A stretch of DNA of 26,896 nt from NCBI GenBank assembly GCA_018663485.1, contig JABJQI010000019.1:1-26896 (forward strand). Direction: 5' to 3'. Both the position numbers and the translations under genes were made by a program. Origin of the DNA: Opitutia bacterium. Its GTDB lineage: Bacteria; Verrucomicrobiota; Verrucomicrobiia; Opitutales; Coraliomargaritaceae. Shown one piece after another: positions 8,475 through 15,416 of the stretch; position 1 is the first letter of the stretch, and each line of letters begins with the position of its first letter. Below the pieces are notes generated by a model, which made no database searches, had not been told where the DNA came from, and saw only the letters and a list, made by a program, of their open reading frames with translations.

Positions 8475-9017
8475 TCAGCTTTGGGCATCGATGTAGGCGT
8501 GCAGTCGCTCCCACATGGCATTCATCGAGTCGGGTAGCACGCGGGTGTTGCCGATTACAGGCATGAAGTTGGTGTCGCCTTCCCAGCGAGGCACGACGTG
8601 GCAATGTAAATGGTCAGGGATGCCAGCTCCGGCGGCTTTGCCAAAGTTGAATCCAGTGTTGAAGCCACTCGGCTGCAAGGCTCGAGAGAGGATCTGCTGG
8701 GCTTTAACGATCAAGTCCATCAGTTCGTGGCGCTCCTCTGGCTTAAGCGCTTCGAGTTGGTCGACCTCTCGGTAGGGCAGCACGAGTAGATGGCCTGCAT
8801 TGTATGGGTAGCGGTTCATTACGATATAGTTCCACTGGCCACGGAACAAAATGTATTCTTTTTGATCATCGCCGCTTTGGTGAATCTGCGTAAAGGGGTT
8901 GCCGCCATTATCGGGATTCTTCGGTGCCAAAATATAAGGCATCCGCCAATAAGCGTGCAGGCCTGGCATGGATGGCGGAAGTTGCGGGGAAGTATTCTCG
9001 GAAGCTGTGTCGACCAT
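8475..9017 (-). CDS. HIT-family nucleotide hydrolase/transferase (Ap4A phosphorylase-like)
   Basis: HIT proteins act on the alpha-phosphate of nucleotides such as diadenosine polyphosphates. The catalytic triad motif is HLHCH (136-140) within DHLHCHVVPRW. The 180-residue length, the N-terminal extension (RMPYILAPKN) and FNFGKAAGAGIPDHLH resemble the bacterial Ap4A phosphorylase/FHIT-like branch rather than short HinT proteins. The exact substrate is inferred. It is the first gene of the leftward block HIT-phoH-7TM-HD-ybeY and is divergent from the exosortase gene across 181 bases, where promoters for both should lie. I see no convincing -35/-10 pair there. Confidence 0.88.
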   Translation of the reverse strand: MVDTASENTSPQLPPSMPGLHAYWRMPYILAPKNPDNGGNPFTQIHQSGDDQKEYILFRGQWNYIVMNRYPYNAGHLLVLPYREVDQLEALKPEERHELMDLIVKAQQILSRALQPSGFNTGFNFGKAAGAGIPDHLHCHVVPRWEGDTNFMPVIGNTRVLPDSMNAMWERLHAYIDAQS

Positions 9018-9198
9018 AAAATGACTTACAATAGTAGAGTGCTATCTCGTGGCGTCGATTATTTATTGAGGTGAGTTTTTAGCGGTTTTTTAGTAGTGTT
9101 GTCGTATGCCGTGAGCTTTTGAGGGTTGCTTTTAGAAGCAGATACTTTTATCGGTCAGCATTTTAACTATTTTACCTCGACCTCTTATTGTCGCCATC

Positions 9199-10251
9199 GT
9201 GAGTGATTTAACCCAAGCATTCAGTTTTAGAAATTTAGCTCGAGATCAACTCGTCGGTATTGCTATGCTGCTTGGTTTTGCGGTTTACACGATCTGGGAC
9301 CAATTCTACTGGTGGGGGGCACGTGAAGATTACAGTTTCGGCTATTTGGTGCCGTTGTTTGCGATTTACGTGATTTATGATCGCTGGCCAGTGATTCGCA
9401 GCTATCTAATGCGTGGCGAGGCTCCAGGGGTGGTTGCCACACCTGCTGCTCCAGTTGCGACTGTTTTTACGCAGTTATTTGAATGCCTCGCGTATGCAGT
9501 GTTTCTCGGTGGATTGAGCCTTTTCGCGATCGGTGCGTTACTGCGTTCGGTAACTGGTCCGCAAAATCCAGCTTCATTGGCGATTGCTGCTGGTTTCGGT
9601 GGTTTACTGCTCAGTGTCGTCTTTATTATGACGAAGGAGCGCGTCGATGGTCAGCCTCTGTCGTTGAGGAGCCGCTTGATGTTGACTGGATTATTTCTAT
9701 TTCCGGCGCTGATATGGCTAATTTCAGCGCCAATGGTGTCGGTGGTTGAGAAGGAAATTCGTGTATTCTTGCTGACGAAGGTGACAATCGTGGTGTTTAA
9801 CCTATTTGATATTATAGGCTATGCGATTGAGCGAGAAGGCAATGTATTGCTTCTACCAGAAGGGCAAGTGGGAGTGGAAGAGGCGTGCTCGGGCATCCGT
9901 TCGTTGACCGCGTGCTTGTTTGCCGGTTCGTTTTTGGCTGCGGTTTTTTTGAATCGTTTTTGGAAGAAAGTTCTGCTGGTCGCCGCGGCGATGGGTTTTG
10001 CGGTGCTGACCAATTTGATCCGTAGCGTATTTCTAACCTTGTGGGCTTATAATTATGGCTCTCAAGCGATCGATGCGCATTGGGTGTTACCTTTGGTTGG
10101 CGATATTGGCAGTGTGCATGATGTGACGGGGTTTGCGATTTTAGGATTTACCTGCGTCGGACTGATTCTGTTGCTGCCGATTTTTAACTTCAGCCTGAAT
10201 GATTTGGCTGAATCGACTGATGCGACGACTGTTTTTTCTGAGCGCGAATAG
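9199..10251 (+). CDS. Exosortase / archaeosortase family membrane transpeptidase
   Basis: Exosortases recognise C-terminal PEP-CTERM signals at the inner membrane and cleave them, usually coupled to attachment or export of the protein into the extracellular matrix. The 350 residues form about eight hydrophobic spans. The catalytic set is clear: Cys230 in EEACSGIRSL, Arg275 in NLIRS and His307 in VHDVTGFAILG. A hydrophobic, Ala/Pro-rich loop near 74-90 is variable in the family. The subfamily cannot be assigned with confidence. The start is GTG, without a Shine-Dalgarno sequence. No exopolysaccharide genes flank it; the Minf_1886-type gene follows after 98 bases. The only visible substrate candidate is the protease at 2482-3393. 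Confidence 0.93.
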   Translation: MSDLTQAFSFRNLARDQLVGIAMLLGFAVYTIWDQFYWWGAREDYSFGYLVPLFAIYVIYDRWPVIRSYLMRGEAPGVVATPAAPVATVFTQLFECLAYAVFLGGLSLFAIGALLRSVTGPQNPASLAIAAGFGGLLLSVVFIMTKERVDGQPLSLRSRLMLTGLFLFPALIWLISAPMVSVVEKEIRVFLLTKVTIVVFNLFDIIGYAIEREGNVLLLPEGQVGVEEACSGIRSLTACLFAGSFLAAVFLNRFWKKVLLVAAAMGFAVLTNLIRSVFLTLWAYNYGSQAIDAHWVLPLVGDIGSVHDVTGFAILGFTCVGLILLLPIFNFSLNDLAESTDATTVFSERE

Positions 10252-10312
10252 GGTCTCGGTGTTGTCATGGTTAGATCCTCACTCGGGGAGTGGTGAATGC
10301 TTGTGCTCGTGG

Positions 10313-10341
10313 TTGACGTCTGTCCGATTCCGACTTCTATT
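10313..10341 (+). promoter_or_regulatory. Candidate sigma-70 promoter for the Minf_1886-family gene
   Basis: TTGACG (10313-10318) and TCTATT (10336-10341) are separated by exactly 17 bases and match the -35 and -10 consensus at 5/6 and 4/6 positions. Transcription would begin about at the GTG start codon (10350), so the message would be leaderless or nearly so, which fits the lack of a Shine-Dalgarno sequence. Confidence 0.45.
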
Positions 10342-10349
10342 CAACTTTA

Positions 10350-10775
10350 GTGGACGATACGAACCGAGATTTTAATGAAGTTATTCATACCATACGTATG
10401 GACGATCCTCGCTATGCGCGTGGTGCATATTACTTTTTGAGGCAAGCACTGGACTTTAGTCTGAAGGAAATGGCCAAGCAAGGCGAACTGAACCAATCCA
10501 ATCACCTGAGCGGCCAACAATTACTCGAGGGAATTCGGCTCTATGCATTGGAGCAATATGGTCCGATGACGCGTTCTGTGCTGGAATCTTGGGGGATCGC
10601 CAATTGTCGCGATTTTGGCAATATCGTGTTCAATCTGGTTGCTTGTCGAGTGCTCGGGAAAACTGACCAAGACAGCCCTGAGGACTTTAATGTCGGTTAT
10701 GACTTTAAGGCTGCCTTTGACGCACCTTATGTGCCCTCAATCAAGCCGACGATTAAGCGCCCTCGCTTGCGTTAA
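10350..10775 (+). CDS. Minf_1886 family conserved protein
   Basis: This 141-residue cytoplasmic protein has no known enzymatic motif. It has the pattern I recall for the Minf_1886 family of Verrucomicrobia and Planctomycetes: DPRYARGAYYFLRQALDF near the N-terminus, LSGQQLLEGIRLYALEQYGPM in the middle, then LESWGI and the acidic SPEDFNVGYDF with a basic tail. The function is unknown to me. It uses a GTG start and appears to have its own promoter at 10313-10341. Its TAA stop overlaps the stop of the convergent coiled-coil gene in the shared sequence TTAA. Confidence 0.85.
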   Translation: MDDTNRDFNEVIHTIRMDDPRYARGAYYFLRQALDFSLKEMAKQGELNQSNHLSGQQLLEGIRLYALEQYGPMTRSVLESWGIANCRDFGNIVFNLVACRVLGKTDQDSPEDFNVGYDFKAAFDAPYVPSIKPTIKRPRLR

Positions 10776-11383
10776 GGGTTTTGCGACGAGTTGGTTTTAT
10801 TTGCTGTCAGTGAGGAATTAATACTTTTTTGGTTGGCAAAGTCTTCTTCGCTTTGTTCCATCCGCGCTTCGCGTTCTGTTAGAATCATAGATTGCTCGAC
10901 TAGGGTATTCTCGCACTCTTCGATGTAAACCTCACGCCCGTGGAGCATCTTGTGGGCTTCTTTGAGTGAAGCCTCCTGCGTATCTAATGTCATTTTGAGC
11001 GCATTGAGGGCTGCCATCGCTTCGTTCGAATTAGTGGTCTCATGCTGCTCGTTGGTGGACGATGCCATGATTTGTATACGTGCTTCTAGCAGGGCTTCGC
11101 GTTCGTTTAGTTCAAGCTCGCGTGCGCTAAATTGTTTTTCCCGGTGGTTGAGCAGTTCTTCGCGATTGATTATGTCGGCCTGTAATTCGAGTAAATATGC
11201 TTCCATGTCCTGTTGTCCACCTGACGGTGCCAATGGGAATTCATCCATCGGGTTCATCAAGGGCTTTAGGCCTTGAGGGCTTGGAGACTTGTTGGCGGCG
11301 GACATCGCGGCTTTCAAGCTTAGCTGCTGCTTCGGCACCCGTTTTGGCGCTGGTGGCTGGAGGGGCATGTCCTTAGAGTTCAT
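10772..11383 (-). CDS. Hypothetical coiled-coil protein
   Basis: I do not recognise a family. From the ATG at 11383 the protein has 203 residues. The first roughly 60 are Pro/Lys/Gln-rich and probably disordered. From about 65 to 185 it is a charged helix with repeated xxREx units (NREELLNHREK, ELNEREALLEAR, TEREARMEQ), typical of a coiled coil. The end is Asn/Ser-rich. There is no signal peptide or membrane span. A GTG at 11425 in the same frame would add 14 residues (SCYILLKDSAP...) and seems less likely. It is divergent from the M16 peptidase and convergent with the Minf_1886-type gene. Reading frame length and heptad spacing support a real gene. Confidence 0.7.
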   Translation of the reverse strand: MNSKDMPLQPPAPKRVPKQQLSLKAAMSAANKSPSPQGLKPLMNPMDEFPLAPSGGQQDMEAYLLELQADIINREELLNHREKQFSARELELNEREALLEARIQIMASSTNEQHETTNSNEAMAALNALKMTLDTQEASLKEAHKMLHGREVYIEECENTLVEQSMILTEREARMEQSEEDFANQKSINSSLTANKTNSSQNP

Positions 11384-11602
11384 TTGCGATGGTGCAGAGT
11401 CTTTAAGTAAAATGTAACAACTCACATAGTGAGTGAATTCGACTCTAATATCAATACTTGAGGCATCTATCGGTGCGGATCACACTGACTTAAACAAATT
11501 TATAACGTTAACTAGAGGTTGCTCCCGTTGCTAAAATAGGGTGTTTCCTTTGAAACTTAGTATCGAAATCGTATCACGAGCCGAATTACCATCATCAAAT
11601 AC

Positions 11603-14185
11603 ATGGATTTTTTTACCAATCATTTTTCTGCCGCCGCATCGCACGATATTATCGAGCGCCTCTTCAAGGTGCCCGTTGAACGCCACGTTTTGGATAATGG
11701 GCTCACGCTGGTCCATCGCCCGGACTTCTCCAGTGAGGTCGTTTCGGTGCAGGTTTGGGTGAAGACCGGCAGCATTCATGAGGATGGGCTGATTGGTTCA
11801 GGCTTATCGCACTATCTTGAGCATTTGCTGTTTAAGGGCACTGCGCGACGCGATGGCAAGAGCATCAGTCGTGAGGTACATGCCATGGGCGGAGGCATCA
11901 ATGCATACACGACCTTTGACCGAACCGTCTATTATATTGATGCGCCGTCTCAGGCGTTTACGCAGATGGTCGACGTACTCTCGGATATAGTCATGCATTC
12001 GACTTTACCCGAGGAAGAGGTCGAGCGCGAGCGAGCCGTCATTTTAAGAGAGATCGACATGGGCTTGGACGATCCTGATCGTCAACTCAGTCAGGCGCTA
12101 TTTCGCACTGCGTTTCAATGCCATCCCTATCGTGAGCCAGTGATCGGTCACCGTGCGTTGTATGAGCAAGTTACACGTGATGAGCTCGATGCGTATTACA
12201 AATCTAGATACGTGCCGAATAACATCGTGGTGTCTATCGTTGGTGCAGTGACGCCTGAGGATTGCTTGCGTGAGGTCGAAGCGACTTTCGGTCAAGTCGC
12301 GCGAGGTCGTTTAGCCCCGGTTCAAATAGAACAAGAACCAATCCAACTGGCAACACGCCGAGAGGATATCGTGGGGGATTATAACATCTTTCGCGGTGGC
12401 ATCGGTTTTAAGGTGCCGCATTTGAGTCATTCTGATTCACCGCGCCTGGATGCACTGGCACATGCTCTGGGCGGTGGCGAAAGTTCGTTGCTATGGGAGC
12501 GACTACGTAATCAGCGGAAGCTCGTGCATTATATTGATTGCCGTAATTGGAATCCTGGTGGGCGCGGGCTTTTCTGGATTTCATATGTCTGTGATTCAGA
12601 GCAACAGGGTGAGGTCGAAAGTGCGATTCACGCAGTGATTCGTGAAGTCTGTAAAGACGGTTTTCGCGAAGCGGTGGTCGAGAAGGCTCGCCGTCAGGCG
12701 CTGAGTAGTGAGATTAACGGCCGCAAAACAATGAGTGGGCAGGCCTCTCGTTTGGGAATGGGTGAAGTGGTAATTGGCGACATTCACTACGGTCGCCGCT
12801 ATTTGCAGCGTTTGCAGTCGGTGACGCCTCAGGATTTACAAGCAGCCGCGAGCCGCTATTTGATCGAAGAGGGCATGTCGGCAGTTACGCTGGGGCCGAA
12901 GCCTGCAGCAGCGACTCCGCCGGAAAGTATCGCCGCAGTCTTATCGCTGGATCCGTTTGAGCTGATCGAATTCAAAAGTGGGGCACGTCTGTTGTTGCAG
13001 CAAGACGAGCGTTTGCCTAAAGTACATATTCGTTGTGTAATGCGTGGAGGGCCTTTTTATGAGCCGACGAAACAGCGTGGTGTTTCAGAGCTACTTGCTG
13101 AGTTGTTGACTAAGGATACCGCGCACCGAAGTGCTGCTGAAATCTCGAAGTTGATTGATAGTATCGGAGGCAGCTTTTCGGCGACGGGTGGCAATAATAC
13201 ACTGAGCTTCGCGATCGAGGTGCTGCCGTCGGATGTCGACGTGGCGCTTGATTTGTTGGGAGATGCTTTAACGTGTCCGATTTTTGACGAAGGTACATTC
13301 CGCACCGAGTTAGAGGCGCAGATCGCTAACCTCAAAGAAGAGGACGACGAGATTCTCGATTACGGCTTTCGTAAATTGCGCGAGCGATTTTTCGGTGATC
13401 ATCCGTTCGCGATTGCCTCGGATGGCCGTGTTGCGGATCTAGAGCAGTTGACACGTTTAGATGTGGTCGCTCATTTTGATCGCTTAGTGACTGCGTCGAA
13501 TGTGGTGCTCTCTGTAAGTGGCGATTTCGATCGGGCCGATTTACAGGCACGCCTTCAGCCTTTGTTGGAGTCAGGTATCAGTACGGAACCTTTTACGGCA
13601 GATCAAACCCCGACCTATTCTGGTCCTGCTGAAGCGGTGGATGTGGTGGAGGTGATGGACCGCGAGCAAGCAGTCGTCCTGCAGGCGTATCCTGATGTTG
13701 GCATCCAGGACGAGCGCTATGCTGTCGGCGAAATGCTGAACGAGCTCTTTAGTGGTATGTCGAGTCGGTTGTTTGAGCGCGTGCGTGAGGACAAGGGTAT
13801 GGCATACTATGTGGGGTCGAGCCGAGTGGTCGGCTTGCACAGTAGCATGTTTGTATTTTATGCAGGCACGCATCCTAGTCAGGCAGCTGAAGTGATTGTC
13901 GAAATCGATACCGAAATTGCACGTGTTGCCGCAGGTGAAGTTACTGAGGAAGAATTGTCGCGTTGTCGCACACGTCTAAAAGCGGCTCGGCCGATGGGGC
14001 GTCAGACTGTCGGAGCTCGTGCGATGCATAGCGCCATCAATCTAATCTATGAGTTGCCACTCGATGATGACGCTGAGCACGCCGAGAAACTCGACAGTGT
14101 CGATGCCACTGCGATGGCGGAATTTGTCAAAGAGTTCTTCGATACACAGCGGCAGGTACGCATCGTCGTACAGCCAGAAGGGTAA
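11603..14185 (+). CDS. M16 family zinc metallopeptidase, two-domain
   Basis: This is an insulinase/pitrilysin-type peptidase of 860 residues, made of two M16 modules in one chain, as in PqqL-like and pitrilysin-like enzymes. The active first module has the inverted zinc motif HYLEH (70-74), with Glu150 in ERERAVILRE as the third ligand 76 residues on. The second module (about 440-860) lacks the zinc motif and is expected to be the inactive half that closes the chamber. It ends with the characteristic VREDKGMAYYVGSS segment. No signal peptide is visible at the N-terminus (MDFFTNHFSAAASHD), so it may be cytoplasmic. The start is ATG with no ribosome site. A non-coding palindromic region follows. 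Confidence 0.93.
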   Translation: MDFFTNHFSAAASHDIIERLFKVPVERHVLDNGLTLVHRPDFSSEVVSVQVWVKTGSIHEDGLIGSGLSHYLEHLLFKGTARRDGKSISREVHAMGGGINAYTTFDRTVYYIDAPSQAFTQMVDVLSDIVMHSTLPEEEVERERAVILREIDMGLDDPDRQLSQALFRTAFQCHPYREPVIGHRALYEQVTRDELDAYYKSRYVPNNIVVSIVGAVTPEDCLREVEATFGQVARGRLAPVQIEQEPIQLATRREDIVGDYNIFRGGIGFKVPHLSHSDSPRLDALAHALGGGESSLLWERLRNQRKLVHYIDCRNWNPGGRGLFWISYVCDSEQQGEVESAIHAVIREVCKDGFREAVVEKARRQALSSEINGRKTMSGQASRLGMGEVVIGDIHYGRRYLQRLQSVTPQDLQAAASRYLIEEGMSAVTLGPKPAAATPPESIAAVLSLDPFELIEFKSGARLLLQQDERLPKVHIRCVMRGGPFYEPTKQRGVSELLAELLTKDTAHRSAAEISKLIDSIGGSFSATGGNNTLSFAIEVLPSDVDVALDLLGDALTCPIFDEGTFRTELEAQIANLKEEDDEILDYGFRKLRERFFGDHPFAIASDGRVADLEQLTRLDVVAHFDRLVTASNVVLSVSGDFDRADLQARLQPLLESGISTEPFTADQTPTYSGPAEAVDVVEVMDREQAVVLQAYPDVGIQDERYAVGEMLNELFSGMSSRLFERVREDKGMAYYVGSSRVVGLHSSMFVFYAGTHPSQAAEVIVEIDTEIARVAAGEVTEEELSRCRTRLKAARPMGRQTVGARAMHSAINLIYELPLDDDAEHAEKLDSVDATAMAEFVKEFFDTQRQVRIVVQPEG

Positions 14186-14194
14186 GCTCGTAAT

Positions 14195-14426
14195 AGGAGC
14201 GTGGGCGACTCGCCCACGTTGAGCCGATCTTGACGTCTATGAGGGCGAGTCGCCCGTCATTCCGTGCAGCGAATTGGCGAAACCATTTCGACCGCAGAGC
14301 ACCAGGCGTGCCACTGATCGTAGCTGCTTCGCGGACTTCGCTACAATACCGTGATTTGTAGGGGTGAGGCTTGCCGCGCCCGCCAGTGTGAGCTGATGCA
14401 AATGAGGGCGAGTCGCCCTCACTCCT
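14195..14426. repeat. Palindrome-bounded element (REPIN/MITE-like)
   Basis: The two ends, 14195-14215 and 14406-14426, are inverted copies matching at 19 of 21 bases. Each contains the core GGGCGA-N-TCGCCC. The left end forms a perfect 9+1+9 palindrome (CGTGGGCGACTCGCCCACG, 14200-14218). A third core, GGGCGAGTCGCCC, sits at 14243-14255. Inside is a further imperfect hairpin (GTAGC 14320-14324 / GCTAC 14340-14344). The element has no ORF. No target duplication is seen at the ends. It looks like a non-autonomous dispersed palindromic element, but copy number cannot be judged from one window. Confidence 0.6.
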
Positions 14427-14433
14427 TTTTTTT
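14403..14433 (+). terminator. Intrinsic terminator after the M16 peptidase gene
   Basis: TGAGGGCGA (14403-14411) pairs perfectly with TCGCCCTCA (14413-14421), and eight T follow at 14426-14433. It has the form of a rho-independent terminator, although the one-base loop means the top pairs must open. It lies 218 bases after the peptidase stop and is also the right end of the palindromic element, so the element may supply the terminator. Confidence 0.6.
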
Positions 14434-14545
14434 AGAAGGCAGGCGAGCCTTGTCGGCGGCTATGAAGTGCTCGTTGGTTTCGCATCATGTCGTCGGTTGA
14501 GCGAAGTGGGGGAACTTTTTCATTCTATGGGGCACTTTATTTGAC

Positions 14546-14600
14546 TGTGAATAACTCACTCAAATTCTTTGTTTTAAGTAACTTAAATCGCTTATTCACA
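14546..14600. promoter_or_regulatory. Inverted pair of DnaA-box-like sites upstream of mraZ
   Basis: TGTGAATAA (14546-14554) and TTATTCACA (14592-14600) are perfect 9-base inverted copies. Both fit the relaxed DnaA-box consensus TTATNCACA. A weaker third site, TTGTTCACT, is at 14604-14612. Between the pair lies an AT-rich palindrome, TTTAAGTAACTTAAA (14573-14587). Position just upstream of the dcw promoter suggests regulation by DnaA; an unrelated repressor operator is the alternative. Confidence 0.45.
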
Positions 14601-14634
14601 ACTTGTTCACTATGCGTTCCTTGAAGAAAAAAAC

Positions 14635-14677
14635 TTGACGTGTGGGATGAAATGGGGCGATATGGAGAATATTGGTT
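14635..14677 (+). promoter_or_regulatory. dcw promoter with MraZ operator (four TGG repeats, 10-base period)
   Basis: A good -35, TTGACG (14635-14640), is followed by four direct repeats at exact 10-base spacing: TGGGA (14643), TGGGG (14653), TGGAG (14663) and TGGTT (14673). MraZ is known to bind TGGGN repeats separated by five bases, one helical turn apart, upstream of its own operon. The repeats cover the spacer, the expected -10 and the start of transcription, which would repress. A clear -10 is not visible; CGATAT at 14658 has the right spacing but matches poorly. Confidence 0.7.
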
Positions 14678-14690
14678 TACATAGGTGCAC

Positions 14691-15164
14691 ATGGGATTAT
14701 TTAATACAGGAGGTTTCATTGGCGAATTTCGCCATAGTTTAGACGACAAAGGTCGGCTAACGATGCCTTCTGCGTGGCGCCCAAAGGGGGACAATTCTGA
14801 GAATTATTTTTTAGCATTACCGAGTATTGAAGAGGGTTCAGAGGCATTCGTTAGTGTGCTTTCTCCAAAGCGAATTGCTCAGTTGGAGGAGAAAATTGAT
14901 GCCATCCCTTCGAGTGACATTGAAGGGCAGCGCATGGTCGTTGAGCTGATGTCCATGGCTCACCAGTTCAGTTGCGATAAGCAAGGGCGTATTAATTTGA
15001 ACGATAAATTAGTGCAGCATGCTCAGATCAAAAAGGGCGCTGTCCTCGTTGGTATCATGTCCACTTTTAATATTTACAGCGAAGAACTCCGAAATGCTGC
15101 TCTGGCCGAGGGGCCAAGTGATCCAGCGACTCGCGCTGCCGTCTTCACTCGGTTCGGCCTCTAA
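14691..15164 (+). CDS. mraZ: Division/cell wall cluster transcriptional repressor MraZ
   Basis: MraZ is a ring-forming DNA-binding protein that represses the dcw operon of which it is the first gene. There are 157 residues with two AbrB-like half-domains. Each is marked by its loop motif: DKGR (19-22) in HSLDDKGRLTMP and DKQGR (96-100) in FSCDKQGRINL. The ATG at 14691 is chosen because GLFNTGGFIGEF is the family N-terminus and AGGTG (14683-14687) could serve as a weak ribosome site; a GTG at 14685 would add only two residues. Four matching operator repeats lie immediately upstream. Confidence 0.95.
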   Translation: MGLFNTGGFIGEFRHSLDDKGRLTMPSAWRPKGDNSENYFLALPSIEEGSEAFVSVLSPKRIAQLEEKIDAIPSSDIEGQRMVVELMSMAHQFSCDKQGRINLNDKLVQHAQIKKGAVLVGIMSTFNIYSEELRNAALAEGPSDPATRAAVFTRFGL

Positions 15165-15182
15165 CCTCAGATACCTCAAGCC

Positions 15183-15416
15183 ATGCGTAATATATTCGAA
15201 GCGATCTCTCGTGAAAATTTCAGAAACTCTGGTTACTTCAGGCATCCGAGCAGTGAGCGTCGCACTGAGTGGCAGTTTACGAGTCCACCACGAAGTCCAT
15301 TTCAATCCGCTGACACTGTTCGCAGTGCCATGCTCCGCCGCGAAAGTGCGCAGCATCGCAAGCAAACAACAATCTCTCTACTACAAAACTGTGTAAATGT
15401 GCTCTTCCGCCGATGA
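15183..15416 (+). CDS. Small hypothetical protein between mraZ and rsmH
   Basis: This is a 77-codon ORF that fills the otherwise empty gap between mraZ and rsmH. It begins with ATG 18 bases after the mraZ stop and ends 20 bases inside rsmH. The product is basic and Ser/Arg/Gln-rich (for example RHPSSERRTEWQF and QHRKQTTISLLQN), with no signal peptide, membrane span or motif that I recognise. The spacer before it resembles the one before ftsL (both begin TAACCTCA). No Shine-Dalgarno sequence precedes it, but that is true of most genes here. It could be a real small protein or an untranslated leader of rsmH. Confidence 0.4.
   Translation: MRNIFEAISRENFRNSGYFRHPSSERRTEWQFTSPPRSPFQSADTVRSAMLRRESAQHRKQTTISLLQNCVNVLFRR

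Noticed and set aside
8401..8604. N-terminal extension of PhoH to 8604
   Set aside because: It overlaps the HIT gene and reads as Arg/His-rich sequence; the GTG at 8400 gives the family length.
14186..14433. A CRISPR array, because of repeated GGGCGAGTCGCCC cores
   Set aside because: Only three cores at unequal spacing (about 42 and 163 bases), no uniform spacers and no cas genes.
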